Shown: positions 1-5,935, numbered from the stretch's first letter. The stretch is DNA of 6,408 bases from Deltaproteobacteria bacterium RBG_13_52_11 (GCA_001797745.1 MGQF01000053.1:1-6408), one strand, 5' to 3'. The notes: generated from the letters alone by a model not told the origin. Numbers and translations: made by a program.

Positions 1-1
1 A

Positions 2-277
2 ATTAAAAAGGCTATTGATGCCCTGCCCGAGGATGATTATGCGCAGTTAAGGCAATGGTTTTCGGAGAAGGACTGGCGCAAGTGGGACAGGGAAATAGAG
101 GCAGACTCCGGTTCAGGTAAACTGGATTTTTTGGTCCGAGAGGCCCTTGACGACTACGAGGACCTCCGTTGTCTGAGAGAAGCCAAACAGGAGGAGAAAG
201 ATTCCCCAACGATTGGAATGGCTGAAGTGAAGAAGCAGATCGGAAGGAGATCAAGCCGCAGCAGTCGATTCCGGTAG
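2..277 (+). CDS. Chimeric antitoxin-like protein, 3' part (start outside window)
   Basis: This open frame runs in from the left edge and stops at TAG 275-277, giving 91 visible residues. Residues 1 to about 50 (LPEDDYAQLRQWFSEKDW, then KWDREIEADSGSGKLDFL) match the style of short antitoxins that normally end in EEAL plus a basic tail. From about residue 52 the sequence switches to DDYEDLRCLREAKQEEKD, then PTIGMAEVKKQIG, which is the C-terminal, toxin-binding style of RelB/Phd-YefM antitoxins. It ends in an Arg/Ser-rich tail. Known of the families: such proteins bind a RelE/ParE-type toxin and repress their own operon. Inferred: this one is a fusion of two antitoxin types. No RelE/ParE-like gene follows, so it is orphaned or its toxin lies upstream. 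The start codon and any N-terminal DNA-binding part are not visible. Confidence 0.68.
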   Translation: MKKAIDALPEDDYAQLRQWFSEKDWRKWDREIEADSGSGKLDFLVREALDDYEDLRCLREAKQEEKDSPTIGMAEVKKQIGRRSSRSSRFR

Positions 278-329
278 AAGGCACGGCTGAATTTTGCCAT
301 CGGTAGACAGTGATACTATTCGAAATAAC

Positions 330-683
330 ATGAAAATCTTGAAGCGTTCCAACCGGGTCTATGACACCTCGCGGTTCGGCCAACCGCAGATCCGCCTCTG
401 GCATCGAAGGGGCAAAGGCAAAAAAACTCCGTGTTACACGCTCCGGTGCGGCTGCTGCGACCAGAAGTTGGAAGTTTACTACTCAGAAGACGACTTGGAG
501 ATCGGCGGCGTAAATGGTGCCATTGATGATTGGCGGGAGATTCTGCTTCCTCTTCTCATGGTTCAGCGCAGATACGAACACTTCGTTGACGTCAGACAGC
601 GTAGCAAAGTAACTGTCAAAAAGTCGCTTCAGCGAAGGGCGCCGCGCAGTCGTTCAGCTCGTTCTTCAGACCCTAGCTGGTGA
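330..683 (+). CDS. Small Cys-rich protein of unknown function, C-terminus possibly frame-disturbed
   Basis: The function is not recognised. From ATG 330 the product is 117 residues. A TTG at 294 would add 12 residues and has an AGAAGG 12 bases upstream, whereas ATG 330 has no visible Shine-Dalgarno, so the start is uncertain. The first part is basic (LKRSNRVYDTSRFGQPQIRL, then HRRGKGKK). Next comes a Cys cluster, PCYTLRCGCCDQKLEVYY, which could hold a metal as a small zinc knuckle. An acidic, Trp-containing stretch (DDLEIGGVNGAIDDWREILL) follows. These parts look like a conserved compact domain. After about residue 85 the protein becomes a low-complexity Arg/Ser/Lys tail, unlike the preceding region, while an overlapping frame (613-762) reads more like normal protein. 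The gene may therefore have suffered a frameshift. It lies 52 bases after the antitoxin-like gene but is not obviously its toxin. Confidence 0.55.
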   Translation: MKILKRSNRVYDTSRFGQPQIRLWHRRGKGKKTPCYTLRCGCCDQKLEVYYSEDDLEIGGVNGAIDDWREILLPLLMVQRRYEHFVDVRQRSKVTVKKSLQRRAPRSRSARSSDPSW

Positions 684-762
684 ACTTCGAGAGGCAGAAG
701 GAGGCGATGTTATACAATTTCCAAAAACTCGACGACATGGCCGGAATTTAATAGTTAAGTAA
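613..762 (+). pseudogene. Protein-like fragment overlapping the end of the 330-683 gene
   Basis: In the +1 frame relative to the upstream gene, bases 613-762 are open and end at TAA. They encode about 49 residues of balanced composition, including EGRRAVVQLVLQTLAGELRE and then GGDVIQFPKTRRHG. It has no ATG and no Shine-Dalgarno, and an in-frame TAA lies immediately upstream (610-612). It could be the true C-terminus of the 330-683 gene, reached if one base were inserted near 613-625. It could also be the remnant of a separate gene. I do not recognise a family, so the call rests only on composition and on the poor look of the competing frame. Confidence 0.3.
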
Positions 763-790
763 AAACATCTTTCTTGATCCGTCTAAAAAA

Positions 791-798
791 GGGGGTGG
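791..798 (+). promoter_or_regulatory. Strong ribosome binding site for the 803 gene
   Basis: GGGGGTGG sits 4 bases before ATG 803. It is a G-rich Shine-Dalgarno core and supports this start over later candidates. Confidence 0.6.
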
Positions 799-802
799 CG
801 CG

Positions 803-1045
803 ATGAAAAGAAAGAGGATTTTAGCCGCAATAGTTATTCTAGCACTTTTCTTAGGTGCCTACTTAGCGTTCGCCACAGATTACAAGTATGTCGGTTCCTC
901 AAAGTCCAGCAAGTATCACTATCCTACCTGTCAACGGGCAGTAAAGATCAAACCTGAAAACCTGGTGACGTTTAAGTCAGCCAAAGAAGCGTTGGAAGCA
1001 GGTTATACTCCTTGCACTGTTTGTAAGCCGCCAACTGAAGATTAA
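803..1045 (+). CDS. Exported small protein with Ada-like zinc-binding motif
   Basis: The 80-residue product starts with a typical signal peptide: KRKR at 2-5, a hydrophobic core at about 6-23, and a possible cleavage after AFA at 22-24. The mature part has YVGSSKSSKYHYPTCQ (29-44) followed by KIKPENLVTFKSAKEALEAG (48-67) and a final CTVCKPP (71-77). The ligand set H39, C43, C71 and C74, and the phrase KPENLVTFKSAKEALEAGY, match the small metal-binding domain related to the Ada N-terminal zinc domain. That domain also occurs at the C-terminus of secreted nucleases and as free-standing exported proteins. Inferred: a periplasmic or membrane-anchored zinc-site protein with no catalytic domain. 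Its partner and role are unknown. It stands alone, with about 120 bases to the previous gene and 218 bases to the next. Confidence 0.85.
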   Translation: MKRKRILAAIVILALFLGAYLAFATDYKYVGSSKSSKYHYPTCQRAVKIKPENLVTFKSAKEALEAGYTPCTVCKPPTED

Positions 1046-1154
1046 AGACGGTAGGTGGGGGGCGTCCATAAAAGTATAAATTGCCCTTGCCGCATCGTCT
1101 TCGATCTTTCAGGGTGAGTTTGAGGAGATGTTGCAGGCAAGGGGTTTTTCGAAG

Positions 1155-1183
1155 TTGACGGAATGATAAAAGAATGTTAATAA
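1155..1183 (+). promoter_or_regulatory. Candidate sigma-70 promoter for the 1264 membrane protein
   Basis: TTGACG (1155-1160) is followed after 17 bases by TAATAA (1178-1183). TG at 1175-1176 precedes the -10 by one base, as in an extended -10 element. Transcription would start near 1190, leaving a leader of about 75 bases. The rest of the 1046-1263 gap shows no gene I can support. Confidence 0.4.
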
Positions 1184-1263
1184 ATAGACATTTGGCGGCC
1201 GAATAGTGACGGACGGAATTGGAATATTCGCTGTACCACAACACATTTAAGAGGAGGTCTGCT

Positions 1264-1515
1264 ATGAACGAGATATATGTGGTCAATCTGGTATTGAGCG
1301 CGGTTATCCTGATCTTCGGTCTCATTGGCTGGCGCAGATCGGGGAAGGTCTTTCCGCTTTACATCGGCATTGCGTTTGGTCTCTTTGGGCTCTCCCACCT
1401 GGCAATGCTCCTTGGACTGGCGGCATCGCTGGAGGTGGCGCTCATCGTGATAAGGACGGTGGCGTACCTGATCGTGGTGTATGCGGTGTACAAGGTGGCA
1501 TTCGGCTCAAAATAG
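1264..1515 (+). CDS. Small three-helix integral membrane protein, unknown function
   Basis: ATG 1264 is preceded by GAGGAGGT (1250-1257), a near-perfect Shine-Dalgarno at good spacing. I therefore prefer this start to the longer frame opening at 1219, which lacks one. The 83-residue product is almost wholly hydrophobic, with helices at about 5-22 (VVNLVLSAVILIFGLIGW), 31-51 (PLYIGIAFGLFGLSHLAMLL) and 55-78 (LEVALIVIRTVAYLIVVYAV). A short basic loop, WRRSGK, after helix 1 suggests a cytoplasmic turn. I know of similar short conserved hypothetical membrane proteins with the PLYIGIAFGLFGLSHL phrase, but no established function. It is a single-gene unit between two gaps, with no transport or enzyme motif. 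A role as a small membrane subunit or stress protein would be a guess. Confidence 0.75.
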   Translation: MNEIYVVNLVLSAVILIFGLIGWRRSGKVFPLYIGIAFGLFGLSHLAMLLGLAASLEVALIVIRTVAYLIVVYAVYKVAFGSK

Positions 1516-1580
1516 GGAGCTGCGGGCAGCCAGAATCATAGCACCAGGGGACGGTTGCGGGCACTTTCCTGCCAGCGTGA

Positions 1581-1589
1581 TGCTATAAC
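1581..1589 (+). promoter_or_regulatory. Candidate extended -10 promoter for the nucleotidyltransferase/TPM pair
   Basis: TG-C-TATAAC (1581-1589) fits an extended -10 element, with 5 of 6 bases matching TATAAT. No good -35 lies at the usual distance. The transcript would start near 1596, just ahead of the Shine-Dalgarno AGGAG (1601-1605) and ATG 1614. Confidence 0.35.
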
Positions 1590-1613
1590 AATTGGCATTA
1601 AGGAGCATGTCGC

Positions 1614-2273
1614 ATGGAGAAACTATTACAAGCGTGGGCAAAAGGGTTGAAACAGGGGCTCGGCAATAATCTGGTGAGCGTCATTCTGTACGGGAGTACT
1701 GTGCGCGGCGAGCATGTTCCTGCCCGCTCGGATCTGAATCTGATGCTCGTATTCAAAAAAATTGATTTGGAGCAGATAACCAAAGTCGGCGAATTGATGC
1801 CCAGGAAGGTGCGAAAACAGTCGCCGCAGCTCGTTTTTTGGACCGAAGAGGAATTAGAAAACTCCTGGGATGTCTTTCCCCTGGAGTTTGAGGATATTAG
1901 GGAAAATCACCGATGCCTTGTGGGCAAGGACCTCTTTAAAAAACGACGCATCGATAAAAAACACATGCGTTACCAGATAGAGTTTGAGCTTCGTTCCAAG
2001 CTGCTCAATCTGCGGGACAGCTGGCTGGGCATAAGCCGGGACAAATATGCGCTCGGGACGTACCTCGTCAAGGCGGGCAATTCATTCGACTACCTCATCC
2101 GCAAGGCGAATACCGTCCTCGGGAAAAAGATAGTAATTCCTCGGGATATCTTTGAAAAGATCAAAAAACTTAAAAAGAAGGAGATCCGCTTAAAGCGCAG
2201 CGAGCTTCAGCATCTCTTTCATCAATTGCATGAGGCCGTGGAATCGGTAGTCAGAAACATTGATGCAGCGTAA
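1614..2273 (+). CDS. Nucleotidyltransferase-fold (pol beta superfamily) protein
   Basis: This 219-residue protein has the minimal nucleotidyltransferase signature near its N-terminus: VILYGSTVRGE (23-33) followed by RSDLNLMLVF (38-47). The family uses G-S, then D-x-D, for metal and nucleotide binding. Here G27, S28 and D40 are present but the second Asp is Asn42, so catalysis may be altered or lost. A second conserved-looking block is DVFPLEFEDIRENHR (86-100) with LVGKDLF (102-108), after which the protein is helical and rich in Lys/Arg (109-219). This layout of an NTase domain plus a helical C-terminal domain resembles uncharacterised bacterial nucleotidyltransferases. The substrate is unknown. 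ATG 1614 has AGGAG at 1601-1605. The gene ends 19 bases before the TPM gene, so the two are probably co-transcribed. It could instead be a pseudo-enzyme that only binds nucleotide. Confidence 0.85.
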   Translation: MEKLLQAWAKGLKQGLGNNLVSVILYGSTVRGEHVPARSDLNLMLVFKKIDLEQITKVGELMPRKVRKQSPQLVFWTEEELENSWDVFPLEFEDIRENHRCLVGKDLFKKRRIDKKHMRYQIEFELRSKLLNLRDSWLGISRDKYALGTYLVKAGNSFDYLIRKANTVLGKKIVIPRDIFEKIKKLKKKEIRLKRSELQHLFHQLHEAVESVVRNIDAA

Positions 2274-2292
2274 TTCACACGGAGAGTTGTTT

Positions 2293-3234
2293 ATGAATCG
2301 GGTACGGCGAATCGTCCTCGTGGTCGGTTTGATGTTTTTGGTTGCTACTCCGTACACATGGGCGGCGATGCCTGCAACCCCGCAAGGCTGGGTCAGTGAT
2401 TTCGCCGGCATCCTGTCTGACAATACCAAGACCCAGATCAACGACCTGTTCACTTCTATCGAGAAATCCACGGGCGCCGAGATAGCCGTGGTGACCATTC
2501 CCTCATTGGAGGGGATGAGCGTTGAGGAATACGCCGTCAAGCTGTTCAATGCCTGGGGGATCGGGAAAAAGGGGAAAGATAACGGCGTGCTCCTCCTCGT
2601 CGCGCCGAACGAGCGCAAGGTGAAAATCGAGGTCGGTTACGGCCTTGAGCCCGTCATAACGGACGGCCAGGCAGGCGATATTATAAGAGAAACCGTATTA
2701 CCCTTTTTCAAGGCAGGGGATTACGACCAGGGGATCTTACAAGGGAGCATGCAGATTGCGGCGTTGATTGCCGGCAAGGATTTTGTCCCAAGCGTCCCAA
2801 TACCAAGGCCTGAGCCGCAGAAGGATTCAGAGCCGTGGACGGTAAAAGTGGGCGTCATGCTCTTTTTCGCCCTTTTCATTACTTTGGGATTTCTCGCCTT
2901 TGGTTCAGGGCTGCGCCAGAAAGGCCAGGGTTTTTTCCTGATCTGGGGCGCAGGTTTCGGTGGCATTCCCTTGTTCATGAGCATCGTGTTTGCCGCTGTG
3001 ATGGGATTTCCCATATATATTCTGCCGGCATGGGCTGTTTTCATGCTCATCATCGGTATGCGCTATGGTAAAAAGTTTCTCAATTCAGCCCTGTCTTCAG
3101 GCTCCTCATCATCCAGGGGAGGAAGAGGTTTTTCCGGCGGCGGTTCCAGCTCCGGCGGATTCAGCGGAGGGTCCAGCTTCGGCGGGTTCAGCGGCGGATC
3201 ATCAGGCGGAGGGGGAGCAAGTGGATCGTGGTAA
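2293..3234 (+). CDS. TPM-domain membrane protein with Gly/Ser-repeat tail (YgcG family)
   Basis: The 313-residue product has a signal peptide at 1-25 (hydrophobic 7-19, AA before MPATP). A TPM domain follows at about 31-160, with GWVSDFAGILS (32-42), AEIAVVTIPSLEG (62-74), FNAWGIGKKGKDNGVLLLV (85-103), the hallmark IEVGYGLEPVITD (112-124) and a final GDYDQGI. Hydrophobic segments at about 184-204, 213-236 and 239-256 anchor it. The tail from 267 is Gly/Ser rich and ends in GGGGASGSW, as is usual for this family. TPM proteins are exported, often act beside LemA, and have been linked to phosphatase activity and photosystem II repair in plants; the bacterial role is unsettled. No LemA gene is in view. 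I chose ATG 2293, with GGAGAG at 2281-2286, over a TTG at 2260 inside the upstream gene. Likely co-transcribed with the nucleotidyltransferase. Confidence 0.93.
   Translation: MNRVRRIVLVVGLMFLVATPYTWAAMPATPQGWVSDFAGILSDNTKTQINDLFTSIEKSTGAEIAVVTIPSLEGMSVEEYAVKLFNAWGIGKKGKDNGVLLLVAPNERKVKIEVGYGLEPVITDGQAGDIIRETVLPFFKAGDYDQGILQGSMQIAALIAGKDFVPSVPIPRPEPQKDSEPWTVKVGVMLFFALFITLGFLAFGSGLRQKGQGFFLIWGAGFGGIPLFMSIVFAAVMGFPIYILPAWAVFMLIIGMRYGKKFLNSALSSGSSSSRGGRGFSGGGSSSGGFSGGSSFGGFSGGSSGGGGASGSW
3127..3207 (+). repeat. Short in-frame Gly/Phe/Ser tandem repeat in the TPM gene
   Basis: Two 27-base units (3154-3180 and 3181-3207) encode GGFSGGSSF and GGFSGGSSG, preceded by a degenerate unit reading GFSGGGSSS. 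The copies share codons such as GGCGG-TTCAGCGG, so recent slippage or duplication is plausible. Confidence 0.75.
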
Positions 3235-3275
3235 CTGTGCCCTTGTCTCATCTTTCGTTCAAAATTTCTCATTGT

Positions 3276-3297
3276 CCATTGAACTCAATGGCCTTTT
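3276..3297 (+). terminator. Weak terminator candidate after the TPM gene
   Basis: CCATTG (3276-3281) and CAATGG (3286-3291) form a 6-bp stem around an AACT loop, followed after two C by TTTT (3294-3297). The stem is short and the T run overlaps the -35 region of the next promoter, so it is tentative. Confidence 0.35.
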
Positions 3298-3322
3298 AAA
3301 CCCCTGCCAAATGATGTATAAT
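3295..3322 (+). promoter_or_regulatory. Sigma-70 promoter for the NYN-domain gene
   Basis: TTTAAA (3295-3300) lies 16 bases before a perfect TATAAT (3317-3322). The start would be near 3329, giving a short leader that carries AAGGAG (3345-3350) 5 bases before ATG 3356. Confidence 0.55.
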
Positions 3323-3355
3323 CGCATTACGATGTTAGAACAATAAGGAGAGATT

Positions 3356-4096
3356 ATGACGAACGGGCCAGCACAAAAATTAGCCGTATTAATTGACGCG
3401 GACAATGCCCAACCCTCCATCGTAGAGGGATTACTCGCAGAGATAGCGAAATATGGAACCGCAAGCGTCAAAAGGATCTATGGGGACTGGACCGGCCCCC
3501 ACTTAAAGAGTTGGAAAGAAGTCTTGCTCCTGTATTCAATCCAGCCGATACAACAATTTCGCTATACAGTAGGGAAAAATTCTACCGATGCCGCCATGAT
3601 CATTGATGCAATGGATTTGCTCTATACAAATAAATTTGATGGTTTCTGTATCGTTTCAAGCGATAGCGATTTTACCAAATTAGCCTCACGGATAAGGGAA
3701 GCAGGGCTTGTCGTGTATGGGTTCGGGGAGAAAAAAACACCGGAACCTTTTGTTTCCGCCTGTGACAAATTTATATATACAGAGGTTTTGCTTACCAAAG
3801 AAGATGACCGTCTACCCATAAAACGAAAATCTACGAATGAGTTAAAGCAGGATACGAGGCTGGTCAATCTATTAAGGAATGCCGTAGAGTCATCATCAGA
3901 CGAGAGCGGATGGTCTCATCTCGCACCGGTAGGAAGCAATATTGCCAAGCAGGCCCCTAATTTTGATCCGCGAAACTACGGTTACACGAAGCTCGGTGAA
4001 CTGATTGCTGCAACGAGACTCTTTGAAATAGAAGAACGCCCGGTGGGAGACGGGCACTCCAAGTCGGTTTATATAAAGGATAAACGCAAAAAGTAA
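3356..4096 (+). CDS. NYN-domain putative ribonuclease with C-terminal OST-HTH/LOTUS domain
   Basis: The 246-residue product begins with LAVLIDADNAQPS (9-21), the first acidic motif of the NYN (PIN-like, LabA/DUF88) fold. It continues with VGKNSTDAAMIIDAMDLLY (72-90) and FCIVSSDSDFTKLASRIRE (97-115). D14, D16, N17, D78, D84, D103 and D105 form the expected metal-binding set, so the nuclease centre looks intact. Residues about 165-240 (DTRLVNLLRNAVESS through KLGELIAATRLFEIE to SVYIK) match the OST-HTH/LOTUS winged-helix domain, an RNA-binding module. Inferred: a cytoplasmic RNA-cleaving or RNA-processing protein guided by its LOTUS domain; its natural RNA target is unknown. AAGGAG at 3345-3350 and a good promoter support the start. 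It seems to be transcribed alone. The NYN plus LOTUS arrangement is known in bacteria. Confidence 0.93.
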   Translation: MTNGPAQKLAVLIDADNAQPSIVEGLLAEIAKYGTASVKRIYGDWTGPHLKSWKEVLLLYSIQPIQQFRYTVGKNSTDAAMIIDAMDLLYTNKFDGFCIVSSDSDFTKLASRIREAGLVVYGFGEKKTPEPFVSACDKFIYTEVLLTKEDDRLPIKRKSTNELKQDTRLVNLLRNAVESSSDESGWSHLAPVGSNIAKQAPNFDPRNYGYTKLGELIAATRLFEIEERPVGDGHSKSVYIKDKRKK

Positions 4097-4282
4097 CATG
4101 GCCCTCTTCTCGCCTGCCCATGCAGCCGATTTCCTTATTGCTCGCGGCTGACCATTATATATGATTTAAAATTATTCCGAAATGCGTGCAAGATTCTTAT
4201 CGCAACTGAAAAGTAATGAGGTGACCCCTTTTATTCCCTTAAGCGGAGAATTCCCTTCCCCTTTTCCCCTTTGAGGGCACCA
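4097..4282. other. Intergenic leader between the NYN gene and murJ
   Basis: No gene is supported here. It contains a wide inverted repeat CAGCCG (4123-4128) / CGGCTG (4145-4150) without a T run, an AT-rich patch (4155-4176), and a GGTGACC palindrome (4211-4217) followed by CCCCTTTTATTCCC. A pyrimidine-rich tract (about 4250-4272) with repeated CCCTT/CCCCTTT follows. The palindrome-plus-pyrimidine arrangement is reminiscent of dispersed intergenic repeats, but no second copy lies in the window. Confidence 0.35.
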
Positions 4283-4312
4283 TTGACCTCTCGGAACCCC
4301 TGAGAGTAAAAT
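4283..4312 (+). promoter_or_regulatory. Promoter-like hexamers directly upstream of murJ
   Basis: TTGACC (4283-4288) and TAAAAT (4307-4312), 18 bases apart, each match the sigma-70 consensus in 5 of 6 bases. The start would fall near 4319, almost at the Shine-Dalgarno GAAGGG (4318-4323), leaving about 12 bases of leader. The same bases form a terminator-like hairpin, so this may not be a working promoter. Confidence 0.35.
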
Positions 4313-4317
4313 TTTTT
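4288..4317 (+). terminator. Intrinsic terminator-like hairpin just before murJ
   Basis: CTCTCGG (4288-4294) pairs with CTGAGAG (4300-4306) around an AACCC loop (7 bp including one G-U). TAAAA and six T (4312-4317) follow. It could end the NYN-gene transcript or act as an attenuator for murJ, whose ATG is only 14 bases downstream. Confidence 0.5.
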
Positions 4318-4330
4318 GAAGGGCTTTGAG

Positions 4331-5935
4331 ATGGAAATCCAAACCAACGCTTCAACAACCACCCAGGTGGCCAAATCGGCCGGATCGGTTGGCATCGCCG
4401 TCTTCTTCAGCCGTATTTTGGGGTTGGTAAGAGAGCAGGTCATGGCTGCCCTTTTCGGAGCTGGGTTTTATATGGATGCCTTTGTGGTGGCCTTCCGGAT
4501 TCCCAACTTACTGCGAGACCTTTTTGCCGAAGGTGCCCTTTCTGCAGCCTTCGTCACTGTCTTCACTGATTACGATCAGAAGAAGGGTCAGGAGGCTGCC
4601 TGGCGCTTGGCCAATAATGTCCTGTTAACCTTAACCGTGCTCCTTTCCCTGATTACCCTTCTGGGAATGATTTTTTCCAAAGAGATCATCCAGGTCATGG
4701 CCTCTAACTTTGGTCGGACCGCGGGTAAGATCGCCCTGACGCAACTTCTCACCAATATCATGTTTCCTTTTTTGATCATGGTCTCCCTGGCCGCTGCAGT
4801 CATGGGGATGTTGAATGCCAAGGGGCGGTTTTTCATCCCGGCCATGGCCTCTACCTTTTTTAATATGGGCTCCATCGTGGGAGGGGTCCTCTGCGCGTGG
4901 TGGGCACCTGCTTTTGGCCAGCCGCCTATTGTCGGTATGGCTGTGGGGACATTGATTGGAGGGATTCTTCAGTTAGCCATTCAGTTACCTTCTCTGAAAA
5001 GAAGCGGTTTTGCGTGGCGGCCTCATATAGGTCTCAAAGATGAAGGCTTACGTCGGATCATGATCCTGATGATCCCGGCGGTGATCGGCCTTTCAGCCAC
5101 CCAGATCAATATTTTTATCAATACCAACTTTGCTGCCCGTTGTGCTGAGGGAAGTGTTTCCTGGCTCAACTACGCTTTTCGTTTGATGCAGTTCCCCATT
5201 GGCATCTTTGGGGTAGCCATTGCCATTGCTACCTTGCCGGTCATTTCCCGCCAGGCCTCACAGGGAGACATAGGGGCCTTGAAAGCTACCTATGTATCTT
5301 CCTTGACTATGGCGTTTTTGATGACCATCCCTGCTTCCTTTGGGTTGGCATTTCTGGCTAAACCGATTATCCGTCTTATCTTTGAACATGGCCGTTTCAC
5401 GAGCATAGATACCCTCCATACGGCCGAGGCCTTAGCCTATTATTCAGTGGGCCTCTTTGCCTATTCTACCATCAAGATCACGGTCCCGGTCTTTTATGCC
5501 CTCAAGGATACAAAATATCCTGTGATATCCAGTTTCTTGGCCGTCGTGACCAATGTCCTTTTTATTTCTCTCGCGCTGGACGCATTTCAGCACAAGGCCA
5601 TTGCCTTTTCTACCTCTATTACCATGATCATCAATTTTGTTTTTTTGAGCGCAGTCCTTTATAAGAAGGTGGGCGGATATGACCTGCGCTACCTGATAGG
5701 CGCTTTCATCAAAATCACCCTCGCCTCGCTGGCTATGGGCCTGTTGGCCTATTATCTGTATCCAATTATCGGCCAGATCATGGATCAACGCGTTCTCCTG
5801 AATCAAATAATTTCTCTAATGGTGGCCATTACCCTGGCGGTTTTGGTTTATTTTGTTTTGATCCGCTTGCTGGGCATAAAGGAGTACCAGGAGGTGCTGG
5901 GAAGTTTAAAAAGGCGATACTCGGGGAAAATATGA
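4331..5935 (+). CDS. murJ: Lipid II flippase MurJ (MviN family)
   Basis: The 534-residue polytopic protein is full length for the family, with about 14 membrane helices expected. MurJ moves lipid-linked peptidoglycan precursors across the inner membrane. Diagnostic sequence: FFSRILGLVREQVMAALFGA (25-44), YMDAFVVAFRIPNLLRDLFA (47-66), EGALSAAFV (67-75) and SWLNYAFRLMQFPIGIFGVA (277-296). Aligned to E. coli MurJ, R28, R34, D49, R62 and E67 correspond to the essential R18, R24, D39, R52 and E57, and R284 to R270 in helix 8, so the transport cavity looks functional. The Asp before R270 in E. coli is Phe283 here, a variant seen outside gammaproteobacteria. I chose ATG 4331, with GAAGGG at 4318-4323, over a TTG at 4316 that lies in the terminator T run. 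It is not beside other cell-wall genes. The TGA overlaps an ATG at 5932, but that downstream frame does not look real. Confidence 0.97.
   Translation: MEIQTNASTTTQVAKSAGSVGIAVFFSRILGLVREQVMAALFGAGFYMDAFVVAFRIPNLLRDLFAEGALSAAFVTVFTDYDQKKGQEAAWRLANNVLLTLTVLLSLITLLGMIFSKEIIQVMASNFGRTAGKIALTQLLTNIMFPFLIMVSLAAAVMGMLNAKGRFFIPAMASTFFNMGSIVGGVLCAWWAPAFGQPPIVGMAVGTLIGGILQLAIQLPSLKRSGFAWRPHIGLKDEGLRRIMILMIPAVIGLSATQINIFINTNFAARCAEGSVSWLNYAFRLMQFPIGIFGVAIAIATLPVISRQASQGDIGALKATYVSSLTMAFLMTIPASFGLAFLAKPIIRLIFEHGRFTSIDTLHTAEALAYYSVGLFAYSTIKITVPVFYALKDTKYPVISSFLAVVTNVLFISLALDAFQHKAIAFSTSITMIINFVFLSAVLYKKVGGYDLRYLIGAFIKITLASLAMGLLAYYLYPIIGQIMDQRVLLNQIISLMVAITLAVLVYFVLIRLLGIKEYQEVLGSLKRRYSGKI

Noticed and set aside
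12..404. Minus-strand 130-residue frame
   Set aside because: It is the shadow of the antitoxin-like gene and the next gene, Pro/Ser-rich without motifs.
1073..1164. Short + strand frame ending EFEEMLQARGFSKLTE
   Set aside because: It looks faintly protein-like but has no proper start and only about 30 codons; too little to call a gene or a relic.
972..1398. Two overlapping minus-strand frames across the intergenic gap
   Set aside because: They overlap the well-supported 803 and 1264 genes and have no ribosome binding site or motifs.
1519..1530. GCTGC-GG-GCAGC hairpin after the 1264 gene
   Set aside because: The loop is only two bases and no T run follows, so it is not supported as a terminator.
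2835..3346. Additional frames over the TPM gene (both strands)
   Set aside because: Pro-rich or Ala-rich shadows of the TPM transmembrane part and Gly/Ser tail.
4123..4150. CAGCCG/CGGCTG hairpin as terminator of the NYN gene
   Set aside because: The loop is 16 bases and no T tract follows; the hairpin at 4288-4317 is a better candidate.
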